Origin: Thiomicrospira aerophila AL3
Lineage (GTDB): Bacteria > Pseudomonadota > Gammaproteobacteria > Thiomicrospirales > Thiomicrospiraceae
Assembly (NCBI RefSeq): GCF_000227665.2
Contig: NZ_CP007030.1
Span: 2,094,360 to 2,158,359 of the forward strand
Direction of reading: 5' to 3'
Length of the DNA: 64,000 nucleotides
Shown: piece by piece, positions 28,540-37,317 of the stretch
How positions within the stretch are numbered: the first letter of the stretch is position 1
Layout of the letters: the number at the start of each line of letters is the position of its first letter
Position numbers and translations under genes: made by a program
Notes under the pieces: generated by a model
The model's database searches: none
The model's input: only the letters and a program-made list of their open reading frames with translations
Told to the model about the DNA's origin: nothing

Positions 28540-29150
28540 CGGTTTAGTGAGTAATCAAACCAACTATCGAGTTTTTGCCAGGCCTGCTCTAATCCCTGTT
28601 TGTTGAGTGATGAAAATAGCTGAGCACTGGCAAGAGGATACTTATCTTGTAAATGTTTATTAAGTTGTAACCAGGCCTGGTTGGCTTGATTACGACTTAA
28701 TTTATCAGCTTTGGTCAACAAAACATGGATAGGCAATTCAAGTTCATTACACCAATCTAACATCATTACATCAAGGGGCTGCAACGGATGACGGACATCC
28801 ATCATTAACACTAAGCCTTTCAGCGCTTGGCGTTGTTCAATATAATCACTTAATCCCGCCTCCCAAACGCGTTTTACATTGACGTTCACCTTGGCAAACC
28901 CATAGCCTGGCAGATCAATTAAAAATCGTTGTTCATCTAACTGAAAATAATTGATCATTTGCGTGCGCCCAGGCGTTTTACTGGTACGCGCTAAACTTTT
29001 TTGACTACAAATCACATTCAGCGCACTGGATTTGCCAGCATTAGAACGACCTGCAAACGCCACTTCATAGCCTTGGTCTTCGGGACAGTGAGATAAATTA
29101 GGAGCACTTTTTAAGTAGTGGGCTTTCTGATAGAGCGGATGTTGATTCAT
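28536..29150 (-). CDS. engB: Ribosome biogenesis GTPase EngB (YihA/YsxC)
   Basis: A 204-residue GTPase of the TrmE-Era-EngA-EngB-Septin group: G1 GRSNAGKSS near residue 31, G2 around KTPGRTQMINYF, G3 DLPGYGFAK near 77 and G4 TKADKL near 145. It is needed for late assembly of the 50S subunit. It is monocistronic and divergent from resB. Two CAGGCCTG copies (28579, 28672), 93 bp apart, encode parts of its C-terminal helices (EQAWQ and NQAWL), an example of the palindrome using an otherwise variable Q-A-W codon run. Confidence 0.96.
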   Translation of the reverse strand: MNQHPLYQKAHYLKSAPNLSHCPEDQGYEVAFAGRSNAGKSSALNVICSQKSLARTSKTPGRTQMINYFQLDEQRFLIDLPGYGFAKVNVNVKRVWEAGLSDYIEQRQALKGLVLMMDVRHPLQPLDVMMLDWCNELELPIHVLLTKADKLSRNQANQAWLQLNKHLQDKYPLASAQLFSSLNKQGLEQAWQKLDSWFDYSLNR

Positions 29151-29238
29151 TTGTTAATTTTTTACCTTTTATATTGCTGCGTAGAAGTATATACTCAATC
29201 ACCAAAATAAAAACCAACTAAAAAGCTAGGGTTTTGAT

Positions 29239-31251
29239 ATGTCAAATGTAAATGCCACTGCCCAACCTAAACCAGCGCCAAAAATGGTCAAAAAACCCGG
29301 TCTATGGGTCGAGTTTTTAGGTTCAATGAACCTTGCCATTACCTTATTAGTGATGCTCTCAATTGCATCAGTTATTGGTACCGTACTACAGCAAGATCAA
29401 GTTGTTCAAGACTATATTCTTAAATTTGGCCCTTTTTGGTATGAAGTCTATCTAAGCCTGAATCTTTATGAGGTATATCTCGCTGGTTGGTTCATGCTTG
29501 TGTTACTTTTCTTGTTAGTATCAACCAGTGTCTGCGTTACACGCAATACACCTGTGTTTGTAAAAGAAATGAAGCAGTATAGTGAAAAGCTTTCACTTAC
29601 CGCGCTAAAGCACCAACCCAATAACACCACCTACACCGCAGCCTATTCTGTAGCTGAACAACAGGCTTTTGCCGAAGCTATGTTAAAAACTGAGGGGTAT
29701 AAAACGCGTGTTTACGAACGTAGTGATGGCAGTGTCACCGTTGCCGGTCTAAAAGGGCATTGGAATAGAATAGGTTATTTCTTTTCCCACGTTTCAATCA
29801 TTATTATTGTCATTGGCGCGCTAATGGACAGTAATGCGTATTTGCGTTTTGCTGAAATTTTTGGCAATTTAGAAGCTGAAACGCGCAGTGTGCCACTCGA
29901 TGAAGTCAATCCCAATTCATGGCTAACACCGGCAAACTTTTCTTATCGCGGTAACGTTAATATCCGTGAAGGTCGTAGTGCTGATGTGTTATTTTTACCC
30001 CACCGTCAAGGTTACCTAGTACAACAACTACCATTTAGAATTGAAGTTGAAGCCTTTAGAGTTGATTATTATGACAATGGCATGCCCAAGTCCTATGAGA
30101 GTGATATCGTCCTTTACTCACCCGATCACGAAGAACCGATTCGCGAAACCATCGCAGTAAACTATCCACTTTACTATAAAAACTTTGCTATTTACCAAGC
30201 CTCCTATGGTGATGGTGGCTCACTGGTTAACTTTAATATTCATGCATTAAACTCACCGATACCATCGAAAACAGTATTAGAGTCTGCGATAAATCGCCAA
30301 GAATATATCAATACGCCTGAGGGCCGCTTTAGAATAGAGTTTAATGATTTCCAACTCTACAATATTGTGCCTCGCGATGAAGAAGAAGCCGCCATTACCG
30401 GTCGTAGAATGAAAAACAATGGCCCAACGGTACTTTATCGTGTTCGTAATGAACAAGGTATCGCTATGGAATATGAACACTACATGATTCCTAATGAGCA
30501 AGAAGGTCGTTGGTTTTATATGACCGGGGTTAGAAGTGATGTTCGTGATGACTTCAGATACCTATTTATTCCTGCTGACGACAAGCGTTCAATGGATCGT
30601 TTCTTTAATATGTTAGCGTTAATTAATAACCCTAATAATTCAGCGGTCATTTGGCGTGAGGCCTTTCCTAAACCTTTAGAAATGGATGACCGTGCCTATA
30701 CTATGCATATCCAACTGATGCAACAGCTCACACAGCTATATCGTCGTGCTGGTTTTGATGGGATTACCCGCTTTATCCAAGACAATGTACCCTTTGATGA
30801 ACAAGAAGCCGTCGCTTCATTCTATTTTGGTCAATTGGCTAATGCCTTACAAAGTCTCTACATTCATGTGTTAGAACAAGAAGGCGTGACGATGAATGCC
30901 AGTCAAGATATTAGCGACACTCATCAGGTTTGGTTTGAAGATGCACTGACGGCCATAGGGGCGCTGCATCGATTTGGGCCACCGGTCTTTTTACAACTCA
31001 CCGATTTCACATTAATCCAATCGAGTGGATTACAAATCACTAAATCCCCAGGAAAAAATGTGGTTTATTTGGGCAGCGTCTTGCTTATAATTGGGATATT
31101 CTTTATGTTTTATGTTCGCCAAAGACGTTTTTGGGTACATATTAGACCTCACGAGGGTCATACAGAAGTGACACTAGCGTCCAAAGATAATCGCAAGTTA
31201 CCCGAGACAGACGCTGAATTTGAAGCAATGGTTAACAAGTTCAAAGCATAG
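29239..31251 (+). CDS. resB: Cytochrome c biogenesis protein ResB (Ccs1)
   Basis: A 670-residue inner-membrane protein of the ResB/Ccs1 family, one half of the System II cytochrome c synthetase. Membrane segments lie near residues 28-48, 78-100, 178-198 and 615-635, with a large periplasmic domain between the third and the last. The N-terminal SMNLAITLLVMLSIASVIGT and the GLKGHWNRIGYFFSHVSII segment are family hallmarks. It works with CcsA to attach haem to apocytochromes. It is 13 bp upstream of ccsA, which is followed with a 1-bp overlap by a DsbA-like thiol protein, making a compact cytochrome c maturation operon. Confidence 0.94.
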   Translation: MSNVNATAQPKPAPKMVKKPGLWVEFLGSMNLAITLLVMLSIASVIGTVLQQDQVVQDYILKFGPFWYEVYLSLNLYEVYLAGWFMLVLLFLLVSTSVCVTRNTPVFVKEMKQYSEKLSLTALKHQPNNTTYTAAYSVAEQQAFAEAMLKTEGYKTRVYERSDGSVTVAGLKGHWNRIGYFFSHVSIIIIVIGALMDSNAYLRFAEIFGNLEAETRSVPLDEVNPNSWLTPANFSYRGNVNIREGRSADVLFLPHRQGYLVQQLPFRIEVEAFRVDYYDNGMPKSYESDIVLYSPDHEEPIRETIAVNYPLYYKNFAIYQASYGDGGSLVNFNIHALNSPIPSKTVLESAINRQEYINTPEGRFRIEFNDFQLYNIVPRDEEEAAITGRRMKNNGPTVLYRVRNEQGIAMEYEHYMIPNEQEGRWFYMTGVRSDVRDDFRYLFIPADDKRSMDRFFNMLALINNPNNSAVIWREAFPKPLEMDDRAYTMHIQLMQQLTQLYRRAGFDGITRFIQDNVPFDEQEAVASFYFGQLANALQSLYIHVLEQEGVTMNASQDISDTHQVWFEDALTAIGALHRFGPPVFLQLTDFTLIQSSGLQITKSPGKNVVYLGSVLLIIGIFFMFYVRQRRFWVHIRPHEGHTEVTLASKDNRKLPETDAEFEAMVNKFKA

Positions 31252-31264
31252 GACGGATACCACA

Positions 31265-32461
31265 ATGGATACAACAATTAATCAAACACCCGCTAACAAT
31301 AGATTGCCCAAGAAGGAAAGTTTTTGGGACCTATTCCTACCTCGTGACTATCTCTGGGCAGCATTTATTCTGACCGCCAGTTTTGTTTCATGGTTAGTTT
31401 ACGGCGACTTCATGGACGTCTATGAGGAAGCCATTTTATTTGGTACTGCCTTAGCAACTATCTGGATGGGGTGGTATTGGCGCAGCTTCCAAACCCATTT
31501 TTATACCGTTACAGCTATAACACTCATAGCTTTATGGATGTACCAACTCAATGGTAATGAATATGCTGCTCAAGAAACTAATTTTTTCTTAAAGTACTTA
31601 ATTTCTAGCCAAGCCGCTATTATGTGGATGAGCTTTTTGGTACTAGTAGCAACGGTTACTTATTTTATTGGTTTCTTTAGAAATTCTGATTTCATTTATC
31701 GCTTATCAACTTTCCTAGCTTGGACTGCCGCTACGTTTGGTTTTATTGGCATGATGGTGCGTTGGTATGAATCTTATCTGATCAACATCGATTATGGACA
31801 CATTCCGGTAAGTTCACTTTATGAAGTATTCATTCTCTTTATCGTAATGACTATTTTGATGTACCTCTACTATGAACAAAAGTTCAAAACACGTGCAATG
31901 GGCGGTTTTGTTATGGTAGTAATGAGTGTGTCGGTATTATTTGTTCTTTGGTATGTATTTGATCGCCAAGCCCATGAAATTCAACCACTTATTCCGGCGT
32001 TACAAAGCTGGTGGATGAAAATCCATGTACCTACTAACTTCGTTGGTTACGGTGGCTTCTCAATTGCTGCAATGGTAGGTGTAGCCGTTTTACTTCGTTT
32101 GTCACTTGAAAAACGTTCACCAGAACACCGTTTGTTAGCGAGTCTGCCAAGTTTGCAGACTATGGAAAACATTATGTATCGCGCGATTGCGATAGGTTTT
32201 GCTTTCTTTACTGTTGCAACCGTATTAGGTGCCATGTGGGCTGCAGAAGCTTGGGGCGGTTATTGGTCATGGGATCCAAAAGAAACTTGGGCACTCATCG
32301 TATGGTTAAATTATGCGGCTTGGTTACACCTTCGTATGACTAAAGGTTGGACCGGGGCGGTTATGTCTTGGTGGGCAATTGTTGGTTTATTCATCACCAC
32401 CTTTGCCTTCCTGGGTGTAAATATTTTCCTATCAGGACTTCATTCTTACGGTGAACTCTAA
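31265..32461 (+). CDS. ccsA: Cytochrome c biogenesis protein CcsA (ResC, CcsB)
   Basis: A 398-residue membrane protein with about eight hydrophobic segments. The haem-handling WWD-type motif reads WGGYWSWDPKETWALIVWL (about residues 327-345), flanked by periplasmic His residues, as in CcsA/CcmC/CcmF proteins. It carries haem across the membrane for attachment to CXXCH apocytochromes together with ResB. The ATG at 31265 with AGGACGG upstream is chosen; an in-frame ATG at 31220 would overlap resB by 32 bp. The stop overlaps the next ATG (TAATG). Confidence 0.95.
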   Translation: MDTTINQTPANNRLPKKESFWDLFLPRDYLWAAFILTASFVSWLVYGDFMDVYEEAILFGTALATIWMGWYWRSFQTHFYTVTAITLIALWMYQLNGNEYAAQETNFFLKYLISSQAAIMWMSFLVLVATVTYFIGFFRNSDFIYRLSTFLAWTAATFGFIGMMVRWYESYLINIDYGHIPVSSLYEVFILFIVMTILMYLYYEQKFKTRAMGGFVMVVMSVSVLFVLWYVFDRQAHEIQPLIPALQSWWMKIHVPTNFVGYGGFSIAAMVGVAVLLRLSLEKRSPEHRLLASLPSLQTMENIMYRAIAIGFAFFTVATVLGAMWAAEAWGGYWSWDPKETWALIVWLNYAAWLHLRMTKGWTGAVMSWWAIVGLFITTFAFLGVNIFLSGLHSYGEL

Positions 32462-33102
32462 TGCAAACTAAGTTAACTCGCAGACAAGCTGTGCGGTTAA
32501 CAGGGGCAGGCCTGCTTAGCGGGCTTGCTTTCTCGCAACCTGCATTAGCAAAACTTAATCCTGGTATTGATTATCGTGAAGTGCGTGAAATTCAATCCAT
32601 CGCACCTCATTCTAAACAGGTCACCGAAGTATTTTTTTATGGATGTCCGCACTGCTACAATCTGCAAAATAGTTTGTATGAGTGGTTAGCCACCAAGCCT
32701 ACTAGTGTCCATTTTGAACGTATGCCTGCTGTCCTTAATAATCAGAGTTGGATTTTTATGGCACGTGTTTATTATGCTGCTGAAGACTTGGGTATTATTG
32801 AGCAATCAAATCGGTCCTTCTTTGATGCACTTCACCGCGATAGGCTACCACTAAGCAATCTTGGTAACATTGCTGAATTTCATAGTGAATTTGGGGTAAC
32901 AACCGATCAGTTTGTGCAAAGTTTTAATTCATTTAAAGTCGATCAGGCGGTTCGTCGTGCGCAACGTCGTACTCAGGCTTATGGTATTGAAGGTGTGCCT
33001 AGTTTAATTGTTAATGGACGTTATTTAACGGATTTAACTCTAAGTGGTGGTCACCAACCCCTTTGGCAAAATGTAAACAACCTGCTTAATCTTGAGGCTT
33101 AA
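32461..33102 (+). CDS. DsbA-like thiol:disulfide oxidoreductase
   Basis: A 213-residue exported thioredoxin-fold protein. The N-terminus carries RR followed by a hydrophobic stretch ending QPALA (about residue 30), either a Sec or a Tat-like signal. The active site CPHC is at 62-65 (FFYGCPHCYN), the same dipeptide as E. coli DsbA, and the cis-Pro region is GVPSLIVNGRY. It probably oxidises periplasmic proteins, and given the operon with resB-ccsA may influence the redox state of apocytochrome c cysteines. A CAGGCCTG palindrome at 32507 encodes part of the signal peptide. Confidence 0.9.
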   Translation: MQTKLTRRQAVRLTGAGLLSGLAFSQPALAKLNPGIDYREVREIQSIAPHSKQVTEVFFYGCPHCYNLQNSLYEWLATKPTSVHFERMPAVLNNQSWIFMARVYYAAEDLGIIEQSNRSFFDALHRDRLPLSNLGNIAEFHSEFGVTTDQFVQSFNSFKVDQAVRRAQRRTQAYGIEGVPSLIVNGRYLTDLTLSGGHQPLWQNVNNLLNLEA

Positions 33103-33130
33103 TAACTAGCCAGCTCACTAAGGTTTCCTG

Positions 33131-34774
33131 ATGAATGCCGCACAACTTTTTGTTAAATGTTTAGAAAATGAACAGGTTGAATTTATCTTTGGCATTCCCG
33201 GCGAAGAAAATCTTGATCTTGTTGATGCCTTACTAGATTCAGACATTCGGTTTATTACCACACGACATGAACAAGGTGCCGCATTTATGGCCGATGTTTA
33301 TGGCCGTCTTACTGGTAAAGCTGGCGTCTGTCTATCCACCTTAGGCCCTGGTGCAACTAATTTAGTTACTGGTGTGGCCGATGCCAATATGGATAATGCA
33401 CCCTTAGTCGCCATAGCTGGACAAGCTGCCACGACTCGAATGCATAAAGAATCCCATCAGGTGGTCGATCTGGTGAGTATGTTTAAACCGATTACTAAAT
33501 ACGCGACGCAAATTCTTGATCCTGATACTGTTCCTGAAGTAGTGCGAAAAGCATTTAAAATTGCTCAAACTGAAAAGCCCGGTGCCAGCTTTATTGATTT
33601 TCCTGAAAATATTGCTGAAATGGCAACCTTAACCCAGCCATTGCCGGTTAAACAAGCACGCCCTACTACAGCTAGTGAAAAACTGATTAAACAAGCTGCT
33701 CAAGCCATACAAGACGCGACTTCCCCACTTATATTAGTCGGTAATGGGGCCATTCGAGCAAATGCTTCAGCACAGGTTTATGCCTTAGCTAAACAGCTTA
33801 ATATCCCTACAGTTAATACGTTTATGGCCAAAGGCGTAGTACCATTTTTTAAAAATACGACCGCGATGGGTACAGCGGGTTTGCAAAAAGGGGACTATGA
33901 AAATGGTGGCTTCTCAAAAGCCGATCTTGTGATATGTATTGGCTTTGATATGGTTGAATACCACCCCCATCTATGGAACCCTCGTCATCAACACCGTATT
34001 ATTCATATAGACCCCCTACCGGCAGAGGTGGATGCCTCTTATTTGCCAGAAATTGAGCTGATTGGTGATATTGCCAGTAATTTACTTCAACTTAGCGCTA
34101 TGTTGAACACTCGGCCAAATTTTCCGCTTGATCATCCATTACGTGATGCCACAATGGCCGAGATGAATCGCTGCAAAGCCAGTCAGGATTTTCCGCTCTT
34201 ACCGCAAAAAATCATTTGGGATTTACGTACCGCCATGAAGCGCGATGATATTGCAATCTGCGATGTTGGTGCCCATAAAATGTGGATGGCGCGCATGTTC
34301 CGTGCTGAAAAACCAAACACCTGCATTATTTCAAATGGCTTTGCTGGTATGGGTATTGCTGTACCTGGCGCTATTGCAGCCAAACTTGCTATGCCAAACC
34401 GAGCAATTGTTGCAGTAACGGGCGATGCCGGCTTTATGATGAATTCACAAGAAATTGAAACTGCACTGCGTTGTGAAACGCCTATCGTTATTCTGATATG
34501 GAATGACAGCCAATATGGCTTAATAGAATGGAAACAAACCCGTAAATATGGTCGTGCCGCCTATATCGATTTTAAAAACCCTGACTTTGTGCAATATGCA
34601 CAATCTTTTGGGGCTAAAGGCTATCGTATAAATTGTGCCGAGGATTTGTTACCCACGCTAGAACTAGCATTAAAGGACAATACGGTGAGTGTGATAGATT
34701 GCCCAGTCGATTATTCTCAAAATGATCGCTTAACCCAATTACTTGGATCAGTAATTAATGAAATGCACGACTAG
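33131..34774 (+). CDS. Acetolactate-synthase-like thiamine diphosphate enzyme
   Basis: A 547-residue TPP enzyme with three domains: PYR (1-170), central (190-320) and PP (370-530). The catalytic Glu47 lies in TTRHEQGAAFMADVYGR and the cofactor motif begins GDAG at 431-434, with N-D further on. FIFGIPGEENLDLVDAL and the lack of an FAD-type central domain and of an adjacent ilvN resemble the catabolic AlsS group. The usual GDG of the TPP motif is GDA here, and no acetolactate decarboxylase gene (alsD) is near, so the product is uncertain; another 2-oxoacid carboligase is possible. It sits 28 bp after the DsbA-like gene and converges on the nitroreductase gene. Confidence 0.8.
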   Translation: MNAAQLFVKCLENEQVEFIFGIPGEENLDLVDALLDSDIRFITTRHEQGAAFMADVYGRLTGKAGVCLSTLGPGATNLVTGVADANMDNAPLVAIAGQAATTRMHKESHQVVDLVSMFKPITKYATQILDPDTVPEVVRKAFKIAQTEKPGASFIDFPENIAEMATLTQPLPVKQARPTTASEKLIKQAAQAIQDATSPLILVGNGAIRANASAQVYALAKQLNIPTVNTFMAKGVVPFFKNTTAMGTAGLQKGDYENGGFSKADLVICIGFDMVEYHPHLWNPRHQHRIIHIDPLPAEVDASYLPEIELIGDIASNLLQLSAMLNTRPNFPLDHPLRDATMAEMNRCKASQDFPLLPQKIIWDLRTAMKRDDIAICDVGAHKMWMARMFRAEKPNTCIISNGFAGMGIAVPGAIAAKLAMPNRAIVAVTGDAGFMMNSQEIETALRCETPIVILIWNDSQYGLIEWKQTRKYGRAAYIDFKNPDFVQYAQSFGAKGYRINCAEDLLPTLELALKDNTVSVIDCPVDYSQNDRLTQLLGSVINEMHD

Positions 34775-34786
34775 TAAACCAGTCTT

Positions 34787-35350
34787 TCAATCATAATATT
34801 GAGTAACACTTTGAAATTCTTTGCGAGTCGAGCCTGGAATAGCTTTTGGATAACCCACATACAGCGCCGCAATTAACTCGACTTGGGTAAAGTCAATGCC
34901 TAACAAATTTGCTGTTTCCGACGCCGTTAGAATAGGACCCGTGCTCCATTGAACGCCTAATTCTAGCTCCCAAGCCACTAATTGAAAATTTTGAATAGCA
35001 CAAGCACAGGCTGCGTAATCCTCTTTTGCGATCACAAGATTGGTGTTGAGTAGTTGGCCAACAAACACTACTTGAGGAATAGCCATAAACTTTTTTACTG
35101 CGTGATCATAAACTGATTGGAAATTTTCTGTGCCCGGACTAGCACGTTTTTCAGCCCTTTTTTGGGCATAAATATTGGCCAATTTCCATTGCATTTCAGA
35201 GCCGATAACATAGAAACGCCAAGGTTCTGTTAAGCCATGATTAGGTGCCCAAATAGCCGCATCAAGACATTGTTCTAATGCAATTTTCGGCACTGATTTT
35301 GGTTGAAATTGAAATATACTTCTACGGTTTTTGATGCAGGATATAAGCAT
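34787..35350 (-). CDS. Nitroreductase family protein (YdjA-like)
   Basis: A 187-residue FMN-dependent reductase of the short nitroreductase group. The N-terminal NRRSIFQF and DAAIWAPNHGLTEPWRFYVI segments form the FMN phosphate and isoalloxazine contacts; the C-terminal basic segment before the end (STRKEF) also fits the family. Likely substrates are quinones or nitro compounds using NAD(P)H; none can be named. It is divergent from an OxyR-like regulator, with a 14-bp-arm dyad (35392-35434) about 40 bases upstream of its start, so control by that regulator is plausible. Confidence 0.85.
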   Translation of the reverse strand: MLISCIKNRRSIFQFQPKSVPKIALEQCLDAAIWAPNHGLTEPWRFYVIGSEMQWKLANIYAQKRAEKRASPGTENFQSVYDHAVKKFMAIPQVVFVGQLLNTNLVIAKEDYAACACAIQNFQLVAWELELGVQWSTGPILTASETANLLGIDFTQVELIAALYVGYPKAIPGSTRKEFQSVTQYYD

Positions 35351-35391
35351 GCTAGCCTCAAAATTAAGCTGGGTATAAGCTGTGGAACAAT

Positions 35392-35434
35392 GTGGATAGT
35401 TTTAGCTCATTATAACGAGTCTAAAACTATTCAC
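35392..35434. promoter_or_regulatory. Large dyad in the nitroreductase/OxyR-like divergent region
   Basis: GTGGATAGTTTTAG (35392-35405) and CTAAAACTATTCAC (35421-35434) form 14-bp arms with a single mismatch around 15 bases. The outer ATAG and CTAT elements look like OxyR half-sites, but their separation gives a 35-bp rather than a 37-bp footprint and the inner pair is poor. It probably is the operator of the divergent LysR-type regulator. Confidence 0.5.
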
Positions 35435-35606
35435 AATCCATGCACATGCTATCCCTAAAATGAAACAGAGTTTATCCCTACAACTAATCACAAAGTAAGC
35501 TGTTATAATTCAAAGGAATTTTAAAGTTATACAAAAAAGTCATCCACGCAATAAAAACAAAAACAAGAAAACTAAATAAAATATATAAACCTTTAGGGAT
35601 AACTTT

Positions 35607-36509
35607 ATGACCCTCAACGAGCTCAAATACATTCTCGCTGTTGCCAAAGAACGCCATTTTCGCAAAGCAGCCGAACTGTGCTATGTGAGTCAACCTACAT
35701 TAAGTATTGCTATTAAGAAAATTGAAGAAGAACTCGGTGTTACTATTTTCGAAAGACAGAAAAGTGACATACTTATTACACCGATTGGCGAAAAAATCAT
35801 CGCATTAGCAGAAGACATCAATCAAAAAACCAATCTGATCAAAAATCTCGCGAAACAAGCACAAGATCACAACATACAAGAAATCAAGCTCGGTGCTATT
35901 TTTACCATTGGCCCTTACCTCATTCCTAAATTAATTGCTTCGTTTCAACAATCAAACCCAAACACCCATTTCATTATTCAAGAAAATTACACCGAGGATC
36001 TAATCAAAAAACTACATCAGGGTGAACTTGATTTTGTCATCCTTTCTTTACCCTTTGATGAACCTACTATAGAAACTGAACTGTTATACACTGAACCCTT
36101 TGTCGTAGCTATTGCTAACAACAATCCATTAAGTAAAAAAACAGCAATCAACTTTAATGATTTAAAAAATGAAAATTTACTTCTACTAGGCGAAAAACAT
36201 TGTTTCCGTAATCAAGTACTCAGCAGCTTACCAGCTCAATCTTTGGAAAACCGTTTACAAAAAACCTTAGAAAGCAGTTCAATAGAAACGATTCGATTTA
36301 TGGTAGCGTCTAATGCTGGTGTCAGTATTTTGCCTTGTACATCTGTCAATAATTACGAAGATAAGCTATTAGTTATAAAACCTTTTCAAGATCAAACACC
36401 CACACGACAAGTCGTATTAGCTTGGCGAAAAAGTTATGTCCACCAACTTGCCATAAACTCGATGGTTAAGGCATTGAAATCTATTCATTTACCCTGTACT
36501 CAAAAATAA
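35607..36509 (+). CDS. OxyR-like LysR-family regulator with a single redox cysteine
   Basis: A 300-residue LysR-type regulator. The N-terminal winged helix-turn-helix reads MTLNELKYILAVAKERHFRK with AAELCYVSQPTLSIAIKKIE, closely OxyR-like. In the effector domain Cys199 is in GEKHCFRNQ, the same place and number as the peroxidatic Cys199 of E. coli OxyR, followed by SSIETIRFMVASNAGVSILP as in OxyR. The partner Cys208 is missing (Leu at 208). Other Cys are at 25, 244 and 297. It may sense peroxide through a sulfenic acid, mixed disulfide or a non-canonical partner. It is divergent from a nitroreductase gene and followed by mlaA after 7 bp. Another LysR function cannot be excluded. Confidence 0.8.
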   Translation: MTLNELKYILAVAKERHFRKAAELCYVSQPTLSIAIKKIEEELGVTIFERQKSDILITPIGEKIIALAEDINQKTNLIKNLAKQAQDHNIQEIKLGAIFTIGPYLIPKLIASFQQSNPNTHFIIQENYTEDLIKKLHQGELDFVILSLPFDEPTIETELLYTEPFVVAIANNNPLSKKTAINFNDLKNENLLLLGEKHCFRNQVLSSLPAQSLENRLQKTLESSSIETIRFMVASNAGVSILPCTSVNNYEDKLLVIKPFQDQTPTRQVVLAWRKSYVHQLAINSMVKALKSIHLPCTQK

Positions 36510-36516
36510 ACTTTAT

Positions 36517-37317
36517 ATGAAATCTGTTATCTTAATTTTTTTAGTAACACTAACTTTTTTGCCACTTCAAACACTCAAAGCCAATGAAGGAACCGTGTTA
36601 GATCTGCTTATCGAAATTCAACAACTAGACAATGCACAACCAGAGTCATTTGAATCAAATATAAAAAATCCAAACGATCCTTACGAATCCTTTAATCGCA
36701 GAATGTTTAACTTTAACTTAGGTTTTCACCAATACGTTGGTGAACCAGTAGGTCGAGGTTATGAACGTATCACCCCACAACCTGTTAGAACCGGTATCCG
36801 TAACTTTTTTACCAACTTACGAATGCCATTAAATATGCTCAACAACGCCCTACAAGGCAATGCTGAAGGTACAATGAATGATTTAATGCGTTTTTCAATT
36901 AATACTGTATTTGGTTTTGCAGGTTTATTAGACATAGCCACACCAGCAGGCCTGCCTTATCAACATGAAGACTTTGGCCAAACCCTTTATGTTTGGGGAA
37001 TTGGCAAGGATGCCAGTTTTATAGTATTACCCTTTTTAGGACCGAGTTCTACAAGAGATTTGGCTGGTTTAGGAGTGGATTATGCAGTGGACCCAGGTTA
37101 TCGCTATTTTTTAAACGCCTCAGCTGAAGAACATCTGATATTAACTCTGGTCAATCAATTTGATCGTTATGTTGATATCATTGATTTTATTGACCCCTTA
37201 CTGACAATGGATGACCCTTATATATTTTTTAGAGAGGCCAGTATCCAATTACGTCGCAATCAACTTTATAATGGCAATCCACCTCTTGACGCACTAGACG
37301 ATTTTGACTTTGACTAA
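36517..37317 (+). CDS. mlaA: MlaA-like phospholipid transport protein lacking a lipobox
   Basis: A 266-residue MlaA/VacJ protein. The family core begins [21 protein letters not shown] (about 53-73) and continues [15 protein letters not shown], [22 protein letters not shown] and [18 protein letters not shown] segments. MlaA removes mislocalised phospholipids from the outer leaflet with porins and passes them to the Mla inner-membrane system. Unlike the usual lipoprotein, the signal peptide (about 1-22) has no Cys, so it should not be lipidated. No other mla gene is nearby. Its last 14 bp overlap the start of mnmE. A CAGGCCTG palindrome at 36947 encodes AGLP. Confidence 0.9.
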   Translation: MKSVILIFLVTLTFLPLQTLKANEGTVLDLLIEIQQLDNAQPESFESNIKNPNDPYESFNRRMFNFNLGFHQYVGEPVGRGYERITPQPVRTGIRNFFTNLRMPLNMLNNALQGNAEGTMNDLMRFSINTVFGFAGLLDIATPAGLPYQHEDFGQTLYVWGIGKDASFIVLPFLGPSSTRDLAGLGVDYAVDPGYRYFLNASAEEHLILTLVNQFDRYVDIIDFIDPLLTMDDPYIFFREASIQLRRNQLYNGNPPLDALDDFDFD

